From a virus: DNA of 21,254 nucleotides. The translations under genes and the position numbers were made by a program. The stretch spans positions 1 to 21,254 of IMG/VR virus record IMGVR_UViG_3300044825_001260, one strand, 5' to 3'. Position 1 is the stretch's first letter; every line of letters begins with the position of its first letter. Positions 1 through 7,248 of this stretch are shown here, piece by piece. Below the pieces are notes generated by a model. It made no database searches and was not told where the DNA came from. It saw only the letters and a list, made by a program, of their open reading frames with translations.

Positions 1-13
1 TTTGAATTGACAT
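1..13 (-). CDS. start of next tail gene (partial)
   Basis: The tape measure gene ends in TAA, and an ATG shares its last base (TAATG), giving the codons ATG TCA ATT CAA before the window ends. The same TAATG coupling is used elsewhere in this window (terS/terL and 14945). In long-tailed phages the gene after the tape measure normally encodes a distal tail or baseplate protein, but only four codons are visible, so the product is not determined. Confidence 0.4.
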
Positions 14-2442
14 TATGCAAATCTCCTACTTGGTTGGCTCTGACGTCCACGTTCAGTCACAGCATAGATAAATGCAGGATCTCTTGCCACTAGACTGCGG
101 AAACTTTGAGCATCAACTGCTTGTATAGTATAGTTTACGTTTGTTACCATAGGAGCAGGATTATTGCCACCAGTTAGTTGATTATTAGGAATAATCTTAC
201 CTGCCATGTTTGGAATAAACATTTCTGGTCCACGTTCTCCCACCATATAACCTTGCCCTGGATTAACTTGACCTCCAGCAGCACGACCTCCAGCGAATCT
301 AAAGAAATTCATTAACATGCCACCGCCCTTTTCGTCACCAAACAGGGCAAGGAATGCCTTTTGTGCTTGGAGACGTAGGAATTGTGCTATCATGTCGTTA
401 ATAAGTCCTTTGAATGCTTCTCTAATTCCAGGAAATCCGCGTATCATGCTGGCAAAGATATTTTCAAAGCCACGACTGAATATTTCAAAATATTCGCGTG
501 CTTGTTCAGCACTATTTTTTGCTCTATCTACATAGTTCTCAAATGCTTCACCCCAACCTGTATCAAATCTGCGACTTGCTACAACCAATCCATCTAAATC
601 AGCCTTAAGTCCAGCGGTGGCCGCTTTTACTTGTTCTATAGCACGGTTAAAACCTTCCTGATCAACTATCTCGCCTTCTACGGTAAATGCTTCAGTTAAG
701 GCACGAATTGAATCTGTTCTAAACTTATCAATTTCTCTACGGCGTGTTAATAGATCTCGTTCAAATCCGCCTTTACCTAATAGACTGCGTTCAAAGGCAA
801 CATCACCTCTACGCTCAACAATACTTTTTATAACATCGCCTACTTGTTGATATCTTGAGATTTGATCATCAATTGCTTGAGTAGTATTTTTTACCTCCTG
901 TGTTATTGCGATTTGAGATAATATATTTTTTGTATTGGTATTATAGATCTTATTAACTTCATTGGCTTCATTTTGTAAGATTCTAATTCTACCAGATAGA
1001 ATAGCATTTTGTTCTATTTCATTGGCTTTAAGAGCGGATCTATCTTGTGTTAATTTTTCTATCTCACGATTGATTGAGCCAATTTTATCTCGTCTCGCAT
1101 CTTCTAACGAATTTACAGCAATGGCTATTTCTTTTTGGTCTTCATTTAATCCGAGAATGTTTCTTTCAAACTTTAATTTTTCTTCGGTATTTTTAAGATT
1201 TTCTTTTAATATTTCAAGACTCTGCTTGCTTTCTAATCTGGCCTTGGCAATACCATCAATAATTTTCTTTTGTGATTCTAGGTCGTCTTTGGCTTGTTTT
1301 TGCCTACGACGAAAGTCTTCTAATTCAATATTACCCTCTCCTCGTCCTGCTCCGGCAGTCGATGGGGGACTAACTAATCCAAATGTCACTATACTGGCAT
1401 ATTCTCTAACCTTATCAATTACTCGTTGAATATTATCCGCTACATATCCCCAATAGGCCGCAAGGGCACCTACGATAGGAACTATTAATGGTTTCAATGC
1501 TGCAAACACTGGGCCGGCTAATTCAGCGACAGCACCAGCTACTGCTAAAATTATTACTTTTAGTCTAGCAAAAATACTGCTAAGTTGAGCAGTAGATTTC
1601 CAAATTATGCCAAATGCTTGATATAGATTTTTTATAACTTCAATAAATGTTTTTGCTCCACCTGCTACAGCATATATGCCATCTTTTAATAAAATAAAGA
1701 ATCTAATCACTCTACCAGCAACGAACAAAGTGGCGAGAGCCATTCCTAATGTTAATATTGCTTGAATAAATCTTGTAATTGTTTCTGGTGGGATACTTTT
1801 AATAAAATCATTTATTGGTTTCAAAACAACTAATATTTGAAGTTTGAGTTCAGTCATTGCCTCACTTAACTTGTCAGTGGCCTCGGCTGAACTTTTAATA
1901 GCAGAAACAAATTGAGCACTATTTGCTCGTGCGGCTCCAAATCCTTCACCAACACTTTGAAGATTTACCGATTTAAATTCTTTACCTAATAATTGAGCAC
2001 TAAGTCTATTGCGTTTCGAAACGTCATCAATCTTACTCAATCCCTCTATGGTCTTCTTGAATATATCTTCGCTGCTTAGAGTTTGTAGATCTCGGAGACT
2101 TACACCAATATCCATAAAAGCAGCACGAGTTTCTCCGGATTTACTTGCGGCTTCGTCTATACCTACAACCAATTTGGATATGGCCTTTTGTGCCCCATCA
2201 AAACTTCCACCACTGGCTGCAACAGCACGACTGAATCCCAATATGGTATCACTACTAACCTCTGTGGCATCACTTAGGTCTTGAATGCTATCAGCAAGTT
2301 GATTGGCCTGTTGAATTAATGCACCAAAGCCAATGCCTAAAATTGCCGACTTTAGACCAGCAAAACTATCTTTAAGTGTTTGAAGACTGCGTTGTGCTTG
2401 ACTGCTATCAACTTCAACTTTGATTGTGGTATCTGCTGCCAT
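13..2442 (-). CDS. tail tape measure protein
   Basis: This 809-aa protein probably sets tail length, fills the tube lumen and is delivered at DNA ejection. It is the longest gene of the tail module and follows the tail chaperones, the classical position. The N-terminal 200 residues are helical and Ala/Ser-rich. Hydrophobic segments lie at about residues 225-260 and 295-335. A long charged coiled-coil region covers about 370-640. The C-terminus has the GRAAGGQV...MVGERGPEMFIP motif shared by many lambda-type tape measures. I see no lysozyme or peptidase domain. The ATG is preceded by AAGGATCAAATAAC, an acceptable ribosome binding site, and lies one base after the upstream stop. Identification is firm from position, length and the C-terminal motif. 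Confidence 0.93.
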   Translation of the reverse strand: MAADTTIKVEVDSSQAQRSLQTLKDSFAGLKSAILGIGFGALIQQANQLADSIQDLSDATEVSSDTILGFSRAVAASGGSFDGAQKAISKLVVGIDEAASKSGETRAAFMDIGVSLRDLQTLSSEDIFKKTIEGLSKIDDVSKRNRLSAQLLGKEFKSVNLQSVGEGFGAARANSAQFVSAIKSSAEATDKLSEAMTELKLQILVVLKPINDFIKSIPPETITRFIQAILTLGMALATLFVAGRVIRFFILLKDGIYAVAGGAKTFIEVIKNLYQAFGIIWKSTAQLSSIFARLKVIILAVAGAVAELAGPVFAALKPLIVPIVGALAAYWGYVADNIQRVIDKVREYASIVTFGLVSPPSTAGAGRGEGNIELEDFRRRQKQAKDDLESQKKIIDGIAKARLESKQSLEILKENLKNTEEKLKFERNILGLNEDQKEIAIAVNSLEDARRDKIGSINREIEKLTQDRSALKANEIEQNAILSGRIRILQNEANEVNKIYNTNTKNILSQIAITQEVKNTTQAIDDQISRYQQVGDVIKSIVERRGDVAFERSLLGKGGFERDLLTRRREIDKFRTDSIRALTEAFTVEGEIVDQEGFNRAIEQVKAATAGLKADLDGLVVASRRFDTGWGEAFENYVDRAKNSAEQAREYFEIFSRGFENIFASMIRGFPGIREAFKGLINDMIAQFLRLQAQKAFLALFGDEKGGGMLMNFFRFAGGRAAGGQVNPGQGYMVGERGPEMFIPNMAGKIIPNNQLTGGNNPAPMVTNVNYTIQAVDAQSFRSLVARDPAFIYAVTERGRQSQPSRRFA

Positions 2443-2443
2443 G

Positions 2444-2746
2444 TTATTTGATCCTTGCTATTTGTTTTAGTTGCTTTTCTAACCACTTGGTAAAAGGTTT
2501 AACAATGCCTTGCCCCTTTGTCTGTTTACTCCAGTTATTATCCAAACGTTCAGCATAAGGATAATCAGCATGTATGGTATTCTTGTTTTCTAAACGAGTT
2601 TCTCTACGCGCACGGCCAGTATCAATTGGGGTTAGACGACGAAATTCATCTAACCCTTCTTGAGGTAATCGTTGAATTGCCTGAACCTGCTTTGAAATCT
2701 TTTTATCAATTTTAGCAGTATCAACCTGTGTAGAAACTTTGATCAT
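2444..2746 (-). CDS. HK97 gp10-like tail/neck protein
   Basis: This 100-aa protein contains TPIDTGRARRET followed by a YPYAERLDNNWSKQ segment. That arrangement (P-x-DTG-R, then YA..l..GwSkq) is typical of HK97 gp10-like tail-completion proteins. The family usually acts at the head-tail interface or neck. Here the gene sits between the tail chaperones and the tape measure, a position also seen in some environmental phages. Its ATG overlaps the upstream stop (ATGA), implying translational coupling with the chaperone extension. The basic C-terminus (KQLKQIARIK) is ordinary for the family. The exact role cannot be settled from sequence alone. Confidence 0.72.
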   Translation of the reverse strand: MIKVSTQVDTAKIDKKISKQVQAIQRLPQEGLDEFRRLTPIDTGRARRETRLENKNTIHADYPYAERLDNNWSKQTKGQGIVKPFTKWLEKQLKQIARIK

Positions 2747-2943
2747 ATGCTGTTTTTAATAGCCATTAAGTGTTCTTCACTGTAATGACTAAAATCTCCT
2801 TCTGCTTCTGCTTGTTTTACCTGCTGATATCTAATTGCTGAATTACAAATCCACATGTCAAATGTTGTGGCACGCTCTAACAATTCACTGGGCAACATGC
2901 CATAACGCTGTGCCATTGTGTCTATGCTTAGAATTGTGCCCAT
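2743..2943 (-). CDS. tail assembly chaperone, frameshift extension (GT-type)
   Basis: Read alone this ORF gives 66 aa from ATG 2943, with AQRYGMLPSELLERATT and a helical, acidic tail, similar to the C-terminal half of G/GT-type chaperones. I see no good ribosome binding site before that ATG. The reading frame is open upstream through VTQAESNWDSNR directly to a GGGAAAG heptamer at the end of the preceding gene (2976-3272). It is therefore probably made mainly as the C-terminal part of a -1 frameshift fusion covering 2743-3272, of about 176 aa. In lambda the equivalent gpGT links the tape measure to the tail tube protein. The stop overlaps the next ATG (ATGA). Confidence 0.75.
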   Translation of the reverse strand: MGTILSIDTMAQRYGMLPSELLERATTFDMWICNSAIRYQQVKQAEAEGDFSHYSEEHLMAIKNSI

Positions 2944-2975
2944 ACGATTTGAGTCCCAATTAGATTCAGCCTGTG

Positions 2976-3272
2976 TTACTTTCCCAAGACTTCACTCATC
3001 TTGTTCATAACACGAATTAACACATCAGTTGGTAATGTTTCTTCGCCGGTCAATAGAGGTTTGCCATTCTCATCAAGAATCATTTCTTTGAGAACGAGAA
3101 ATATATTTTCCACATTACCACCATTTTCACTGGCAAACTTGAAAAATGTCTGTAAGGGTTGGCGATCCCAAACGAACCATTCAATGGGCTCACCATATTT
3201 TTTGACGATGTCAGCATCATCGAGAGTCATTTTAACAAGTTGGGGTTTTGCGATTAGGTTATTGAGTTTCAT
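2976..3272 (-). CDS. tail assembly chaperone (G-type)
   Basis: This 98-aa protein begins with an Asn/Lys-rich leader, followed by a compact domain containing KKYGEPIEWFVWDRQPLQTF, a pattern common in tail assembly chaperones. These proteins bind the tape measure and recruit tail tube subunits, and are not usually part of the virion. The gene follows the tail tube gene and precedes the tape measure, as in lambda and HK97. The last codons read TTG GGA AAG TAA, so a slippery heptamer abuts the stop codon. Its ATG lies 14 bases inside the preceding small gene. The function call rests on position, family resemblance and the recoding signal together. Confidence 0.8.
   Translation of the reverse strand: MKLNNLIAKPQLVKMTLDDADIVKKYGEPIEWFVWDRQPLQTFFKFASENGGNVENIFLVLKEMILDENGKPLLTGEETLPTDVLIRVMNKMSEVLGK
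2979..2985 (-). other. -1 ribosomal frameshift site GGGAAAG
   Basis: On the minus strand the heptamer G GGA AAG is in the correct phase (X XXY YYZ) of the 2976-3272 gene and is followed at once by TAA. Slipping back one base gives GTA ACA CAG GCT GAA, which stays open and enters the 2743-2943 ORF in frame. The heptamer is the same as that of the lambda G-GT site. I did not find a clear pseudoknot or strong stem downstream. Confidence 0.85.
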
Positions 3273-3438
3273 CTTTCTGTCTTTCCTTTAATTCATGTAT
3301 TGCAGCAAGAATAAATCTAATTCTTGCTATGGCCTTGTCTAAATCACCTAGAGCACATTTTATTTCACCTATGCTCTTGGCTGATTCGGCTTCGATGCTC
3401 TTGAGAACATCCTCAGTAGTGTATTTGCTTACATACAT
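3259..3438 (-). CDS. small helical protein of unknown function
   Basis: This 59-aa gene begins MYVSKYTTEDVLKSIE and ends KERQKDETQ. It is predominantly helical (KSIGEIKCALGDLDKAIARIR), with possible heptad character. A purine-rich AAAGAAAGG lies before the ATG, and a late-promoter-like GTAAATACT element sits about 20 bases upstream. Its end overlaps the tail chaperone start by 14 bases in another frame, so it would be first in the chaperone/tape-measure transcript. No family is recognised. It could be a chaperone partner or a leader peptide that couples translation. The open frame and context make it likely real. Confidence 0.7.
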   Translation of the reverse strand: MYVSKYTTEDVLKSIEAESAKSIGEIKCALGDLDKAIARIRFILAAIHELKERQKDETQ

Positions 3439-3455
3439 CTTCCTGAACCTTTCTT

Positions 3456-3467
3456 TATAGTATTTAC
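3456..3467 (-). promoter_or_regulatory. late-promoter-like motif GTAAATACTATA
   Basis: The element lies between the terminator of the tail tube gene and the 59-aa gene, at the distance expected for a -10 element. It shares TAAATACT with the elements at 6559, 14571 and 16980. No sigma70 -35 box is evident at 16-18 bases. Confidence 0.45.
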
Positions 3468-3478
3468 AAATTAAACAA

Positions 3479-3506
3479 GAAAGGGCCCAGATTAACGGGC
3501 CCTTTC
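3479..3506 (-). terminator. intrinsic terminator after tail tube gene
   Basis: A perfect 10-bp stem, GAAAGGGCCC/GGGCCCTTTC, has an 8-base loop and is followed on the minus strand by TTGTTTAATTT. The U-tract is interrupted, so termination may be partial. This would give the major tail protein a separate, abundant transcript. Confidence 0.8.
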
Positions 3507-3523
3507 ACCAATTTAATTAAAAA

Positions 3524-3979
3524 TTAAACTGTTCCAGCTGTTAGGTCGCCGTCTACTGAAATAGTAAGCGGAGAAACCCACACAGGTGCAGTTGGCGAAA
3601 CTGTCATGGCAAGGTTAGTTACATAACCCTGACCGCTAACATATTTGGCACCACTAGCTTGTCCATTAAAATAGACACGGAAGTAGACAAGATCCTTGTC
3701 TGCACTTAGATCGAAAATTCCAGGAACACCATTGCTACCACTGAAGAATGCTGTGCTATCAAGCACGAAGTTTCCACTGATAGAATTTGTTGCTGGGGTT
3801 GCTACGGATTTTTGACTCTGGCTGTCCAACTGAGTCCAGTTAAACACCTGATTTTGGTTGTTTACAGTTATGTCCTGCAAGGCCGGAACTACATATCCAC
3901 TGCTGGTTGTTGAGATACTAGCAGTTGAAAGTTGTAGAACAGCGCGGCTTGTAGGACTCGAAACGTTAATATATGACAT
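3524..3979 (-). CDS. major tail (tube) protein
   Basis: This 151-aa protein is rich in Ser/Thr/Val beta strands, with almost no long helices. It starts SYINVSSPTSRAVLQLSTAS and ends in a beta-rich PLTISVDGDLTAGTV segment. Size, composition and position (after the terminator-like gene, before the chaperones) fit a tail tube subunit, which polymerises into hexameric rings around the tape measure. A strong intrinsic terminator follows at once, as is common after highly expressed structural genes. I see no extra Ig-like domain. Family membership is inferred mainly from context because tube proteins diverge strongly. Confidence 0.78.
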   Translation of the reverse strand: MSYINVSSPTSRAVLQLSTASISTTSSGYVVPALQDITVNNQNQVFNWTQLDSQSQKSVATPATNSISGNFVLDSTAFFSGSNGVPGIFDLSADKDLVYFRVYFNGQASGAKYVSGQGYVTNLAMTVSPTAPVWVSPLTISVDGDLTAGTV

Positions 3980-3991
3980 TTGTTTGTTCCT

Positions 3992-4393
3992 TTATGTTGT
4001 TGCGACATTTAGTCTAAACTCGAAAGTATAAACTAAAACGTCCTCTTGTATTTCCACCACATAGTCGCTTTCTGTTCCAAAATTGACTATGCCAGTGAGG
4101 TCTCGGGCACTTAATATGCTGGTTATTGCTTGATTGAGTTGGCTTGGAGGATTCTTAGCATCCGTCGCAAGGTAAACTTCCGCGATACGATCATTTTGAT
4201 AGACATCCTGTCCTGGACCTACGAGAGCAATTAGAGTAGTTTGTTCCACTCTATCTGGTCCTACATAGATCTTCTTGAGATTTTTTCTGTATAAGGGTTG
4301 ACCATTTTGATCCCACGGCAATTCCTGACTAACACTGAACTGTGTCAATGTTGAAGTGGCTGTGGTAATTGCTGCGAGTAAATTTGATCTCAT
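3992..4393 (-). CDS. tail terminator/completion-like protein
   Basis: This 133-aa protein has an alpha/beta composition: an N-terminal helix (MRSNLLAAITTATSTL), a middle region with RIAEVYLATDAKNPPSQL and a C-terminal strand VLVYTFEFRLNV. Proteins of this size and ending, placed between the head-tail connector and the tube protein, commonly cap the tail tube in lambda gpU/HK97-like phages. The ATG overlaps the upstream stop (ATGA), so translation is probably coupled to the connector gene. No catalytic motifs are visible. A neck protein is the alternative. Confidence 0.6.
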   Translation of the reverse strand: MRSNLLAAITTATSTLTQFSVSQELPWDQNGQPLYRKNLKKIYVGPDRVEQTTLIALVGPGQDVYQNDRIAEVYLATDAKNPPSQLNQAITSILSARDLTGIVNFGTESDYVVEIQEDVLVYTFEFRLNVATT

Positions 4394-4914
4394 CTTATTC
4401 TCACTAGATTAGTTTTGACTGGCATTCTTTCTGCTGGAGTGACCGAACCGGTTCCATTGAAATCATACCAAGCACCATCATCTAATATCTCCTGGAAACG
4501 CTGTCTAAACTTTTGATCAAATAAACCAATTTTCTTTTGCTCTGCTGAATCCTGCACACTAAAATCCGCAATTTTAGGATAGATTAATTGACTTAATGCA
4601 TAATATACACATAGGTCAGTAAAATCATTCTGTCTTGCTTGGATTTTATTTGCTTCAGGAGCAGGAACGTAGATTTGGTTTGTTGTATAGATATCGGGGT
4701 TTAGATTACCTCCGCTTTGACGGATGTAATAGGTCTTCCACCAATCTGTCTGTTGAATCATTAGTAAGATCCTTTCTGTGGCTCTTACTAAATGATCTTC
4801 AACAATGGACTCCGACAGTCCCTCATTGGCCTCGAAAAGTCTTTGGTCTGTATTGGTGACATCACTATATTCCGCGAACGAAATAACATTGCCACCTACT
4901 ATAATGAAAGCCAT
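4390..4914 (-). CDS. head-tail connector (adaptor) protein
   Basis: This 174-aa protein follows the major capsid gene and carries a mainly helical core: SIVEDHLVRATERILLMIQQ, later FTDLCVYYALSQLIYP, then KFRQRFQEILDDG. Such helical bundles right after the capsid gene are typical of adaptor proteins of the gp6/gp15 connector type, which dock under the portal after packaging. The N-terminus (MAFIIVGGNVISFAEYSDV) may form a strand. The C-terminus is basic. Its stop overlaps the next start. The precise connector class is not distinguishable by eye. Confidence 0.65.
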   Translation of the reverse strand: MAFIIVGGNVISFAEYSDVTNTDQRLFEANEGLSESIVEDHLVRATERILLMIQQTDWWKTYYIRQSGGNLNPDIYTTNQIYVPAPEANKIQARQNDFTDLCVYYALSQLIYPKIADFSVQDSAEQKKIGLFDQKFRQRFQEILDDGAWYDFNGTGSVTPAERMPVKTNLVRIR

Positions 4915-4932
4915 GTCGGACTCCTTGACAAA

Positions 4933-5796
4933 TTAGTTAATTACGCCTTCAGCCGTAATAGCAACACCGTGTGTGCTCTGAACAACAGCAGCACCAGCAA
5001 CAGCCTTAAGAACCATGTCGGTAGCACGAGCAGCAGGTAGATATAGAGTGTTAAGATCTAAACCACCACGCTGTGCAAGACCGATAGCACTAGGAGCAAA
5101 CACACCAGCACGATATGCTGTTGCACCGCCAGTTGTGACAGCGCCAACTAATGGGCTTTCCATGATATTTACATTTGCAATGCTACCCAAATAGAATGCG
5201 CTTAGAACGCCTTCACCAACGCCGCTTAGTGCAGGAACGTTAGTCTGAGCAACATATGTTAATTGCTTCTTAATATTATAGGCCTGCGCCGGATGCACAA
5301 CTGCGAAGAAAGGACCTGTTAGTTTACGAGCACGTAGAGTAGCAGCAGCTTGAAGGATCAAGTTAGCTGTTAGTTCTGTAGAAGTAGATCCAAGATCGCT
5401 TGAGAAGCTTCCGAATGTGCCCCAAGCCATTGTGTCTAGGCTTTCACCGATTGCACGACCGCTTTGGTCAGCAAGTTGAGCCATGACATCACCGTAAGAG
5501 CTGTCTCTTAACATATCGGTAATTTGGTTATATACGACGTGCTCTTTCAATGTGATTGTAGGAGCAGTTGTGTTTGTGGTCTTAGCAGTTGCAACACTCT
5601 CGTCGTCGATGATGTCAGCACTGATAGAGGCCCAGACGGGAACTTGAACGACTTTACCACTGTTAAATGGAACGTCATAAACTGTGGTCATTGCACGAGC
5701 AAGACTAGTTTCATAAGCAGCAAACTCAGCGTCTGCTACGAAATTGGCAAATAATTCACTGTTAATATCAGTGTTATTGTTTGATGGAAATGGCAT
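4933..5796 (-). CDS. major capsid protein
   Basis: This 287-aa protein is preceded by a scaffold-like gene and a strong ribosome binding site (AAAGGATTAATAAAATG). It opens with an Asn-rich segment and a helix (FVADAEFAAYETSLARAMTTVYDVP). The middle part contains HVVYNQITDMLRD and an Ala-rich helix, and FFAVVHPAQAYNIKKQL is typical of HK97-fold capsid proteins (the A-domain/P-domain boundary). The end is Ala/Val-rich and beta-like. The lack of a long N-terminal delta domain agrees with a separately encoded scaffold. No protease gene is visible near it, so maturation without cleavage is possible. Confidence 0.9.
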   Translation of the reverse strand: MPFPSNNNTDINSELFANFVADAEFAAYETSLARAMTTVYDVPFNSGKVVQVPVWASISADIIDDESVATAKTTNTTAPTITLKEHVVYNQITDMLRDSSYGDVMAQLADQSGRAIGESLDTMAWGTFGSFSSDLGSTSTELTANLILQAAATLRARKLTGPFFAVVHPAQAYNIKKQLTYVAQTNVPALSGVGEGVLSAFYLGSIANVNIMESPLVGAVTTGGATAYRAGVFAPSAIGLAQRGGLDLNTLYLPAARATDMVLKAVAGAAVVQSTHGVAITAEGVIN

Positions 5797-5814
5797 TTTA
5801 TTAATCCTTTAAGG

Positions 5815-6477
5815 TTAAGATTTTTGTGCTGATCTTGATTCCTTATAAAGCTTCCTATGTTCCGGATTCTTTAAATCTAAGGACTTTAGATCTATTTTGC
5901 GAGAAGTTTGATTAATATTGCTCTTACCCTGTGTTGTGCTTGGGGTGGCAGCAACAAAGTGAGGATTAGTTTGTAAAAACTCTTGAACTAAATCTTCTAC
6001 TTTGAACGGCGTGCCTTTGTCAGAGTATCTAACAGCACCCTTGCTGTCTAATACCTCAACCTCACCATTGTCGTTGACACGCACTTGAGGTTTCAATAGT
6101 TGCTTGACCTGCTCTGGATTAACAGAACGAAGTTGTGCGGCTACATTAACCAATGGCACATCTACAGTATAGTTGCGTATAATCTCGTCTCGCTTCCTAA
6201 TTTCTTGATCCTTCTTATTTGCTAACTCTTGTAGGATATTTTCAAACTCACCGCGCTTTTTCTGCTCGTCAAGTTTGCGTTTTTCATAATCCTGTTTGAT
6301 GTTACGCAATTCGTCTGGATCGCCTAACTCTTCAAAAAGTTTCTCATATTTCTTTTGAACAGAACCCTTGGTCCTGGCCATCATATCATCAACTTCTTTC
6401 TGAGTGTATGTTCTTTCTTGTGCCTGGTTATTTTGAGACCCACCAGTTGAGTCATTAGCCAATGTGTTATCGGACAT
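5815..6477 (-). CDS. capsid scaffolding protein
   Basis: This is a 220-aa, highly charged protein. An Asn/Gln/Ser-rich N-terminus is followed by TYTQKEVDDMMARTKGSVQKKYEKL and a long Lys/Glu coiled coil to about residue 95. A helix-capping region with VNPEQVKQLLKPQV follows, and then a basic C-terminus that may bind coat protein. It lies immediately before the capsid gene, as GP20/DUF4355-type scaffolds do. The frame is open up to an ATG at 6546, but I chose the ATG at 6477 because AAAGGCAGG precedes it, whereas the earlier codons have no such site and would lie in the leader of the TATAAATA-type promoter. Confidence 0.82.
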   Translation of the reverse strand: MSDNTLANDSTGGSQNNQAQERTYTQKEVDDMMARTKGSVQKKYEKLFEELGDPDELRNIKQDYEKRKLDEQKKRGEFENILQELANKKDQEIRKRDEIIRNYTVDVPLVNVAAQLRSVNPEQVKQLLKPQVRVNDNGEVEVLDSKGAVRYSDKGTPFKVEDLVQEFLQTNPHFVAATPSTTQGKSNINQTSRKIDLKSLDLKNPEHRKLYKESRSAQKS

Positions 6478-6558
6478 TGTCGCCTGCCTTTCAAAGTAAA
6501 GTAATCTTGAGGAAATGTGCAGGTAGGTTAAACCAAACACCTGCACAATCCATAATAG

Positions 6559-6566
6559 TATTTATA
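6559..6566 (-). promoter_or_regulatory. T4-late-like promoter TATAAATA upstream of scaffold/capsid
   Basis: The minus strand reads TATAAATACTATTATGG, an exact TATAAATA. It sits about 80 bases before the scaffold start and directly before the genes needed in largest amount. No convincing -35 box accompanies it, as expected for a late promoter of T4 type. Confidence 0.55.
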
Positions 6567-6587
6567 GAATCCCTGAGAATATGGTTA

Positions 6588-6617
6588 TTAATATTTCTTT
6601 TTCTTGCCTTTTTTCAT
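6588..6617 (-). CDS. possible 9-aa basic peptide
   Basis: ATG overlaps the TGA of the gene above (ATGA) and encodes MKKGKKKKY before TAA. It resembles the 11-residue MKKRGKGRKRG start of the gene at 6959. It could be a coupled micro-gene or chance in A-rich DNA, and nothing else supports it. Confidence 0.2.
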   Translation of the reverse strand: MKKGKKKKY

Positions 6618-6959
6618 TTTAGACCCTGTCTTATTTGTTCTAATCGTTGTCTATCTTGTTGTATTAAAACTGGAACAGGGGTTGAAAATCTTTTATATCT
6701 TGGATGACTAAACAACCATTCACAATTGGGATCTTGTGAATCCCTACTCTTACAGATCTTCTTTAATCTTCGTGGAGTTATTTGAGGATAGACATAGATC
6801 CTGGCTTGAAAAAGTCCAAGTGGTAATATCTTACGACTACGCACTATGTCTATTTGTCCCTGATTCCAAGCAGATTTACTCCAAGGGCATTCTCGTCGAA
6901 TGCTCTCAAAATATTCTGCCCAATTAACCGCGCTTACGGCCTTTTCCTCTTTTTTTCAT
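6614..6959 (-). CDS. hypothetical protein, frameshifted at an A7 run
   Basis: The 3' part (6614-6844 from a GTG) encodes a basic protein with PQITPRRLKKICKSRDSQDP and RFSTPVPVLIQQDRQRLEQI. The same frame remains open upstream through NWAEYFESIRRECPWSKSAW, yet has no ATG, GTG or TTG start there. An ATG at 6959 with an excellent site (AAAGGAGCACTAAAATG) begins MKKRGKGRKRG and stops at 6924. Removing one A from the seven-A run at 6950-6956 joins both parts into a single 114-aa protein starting MKKEEKAVSAVNWAEYF. Either the sequence has a homopolymer error, or the gene is recoded by slippage, or it is a recent mutant. Function is unknown. It lies among small genes between portal and scaffold. Confidence 0.6.
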
Positions 6960-6971
6960 TTTAGTGCTCCT

Positions 6972-7139
6972 TTATGATTTCTTAGTGAACCTAGCCTTCA
7001 ACCTTTTTGGTGCAGCAGCACGAGCAGTTGAAAGTGCTATGGCAATGGCCTGACCTTGACTCATGCCAGGATGCTTCTTCATTTCATAAGCAATATTTCT
7101 ACCAATTGTTTTTTGTGAATAACCTTTTTTTAGCGGCAT
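6972..7139 (-). CDS. small basic phage protein
   Basis: This 55-aa protein reads [20 protein letters not shown], followed by [20 protein letters not shown] and a basic tail. The pattern KxGYSxxxIxxNIxxEMxxGxxxxQAxAIALxxAR is widespread as a short protein in phage genomes, often near structural genes, with no established function known to me. The site GGAG-AAAGAAA-ATG is strong. The gene begins 41 bases inside the preceding gene in another frame. The downstream gene starts 12 bases after its stop, so both are probably in one transcript. Confidence 0.8.
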   Translation of the reverse strand: MPLKKGYSQKTIGRNIAYEMKKHPGMSQGQAIAIALSTARAAAPKRLKARFTKKS

Positions 7140-7248
7140 TTTCTTTCTCCAAATATTTTAATATTGTGGGATGATAAGGTTCGCGAGGCATCCATCCGTA
7201 TGCTTTAACTAACTCACGAACCAGCGGGCTAAAATATAAAGTCTCCAT
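7099..7248 (-). CDS. hypothetical 49-aa protein
   Basis: ATG at 7248 follows the portal TAA directly (TAAATG), with GGTGAG upstream. It encodes [20 protein letters not shown], then [20 protein letters not shown] and a short basic end. The aromatic and Pro-rich middle and the tight junction with the portal gene look like real coding sequence. No family is recognised. Its last 41 bases overlap the next gene in a different frame, an arrangement also seen at 15431-15459 in this genome. Confidence 0.55.
   Translation of the reverse strand: METLYFSPLVRELVKAYGWMPREPYHPTILKYLEKENAAKKRLFTKNNW

Noticed and set aside
962-1429. 155-aa plus-strand ORF within the tape measure gene
   Set aside because: Antisense shadow of the coiled-coil region, with Ser/Phe/Leu-biased translation and no ribosome binding site.
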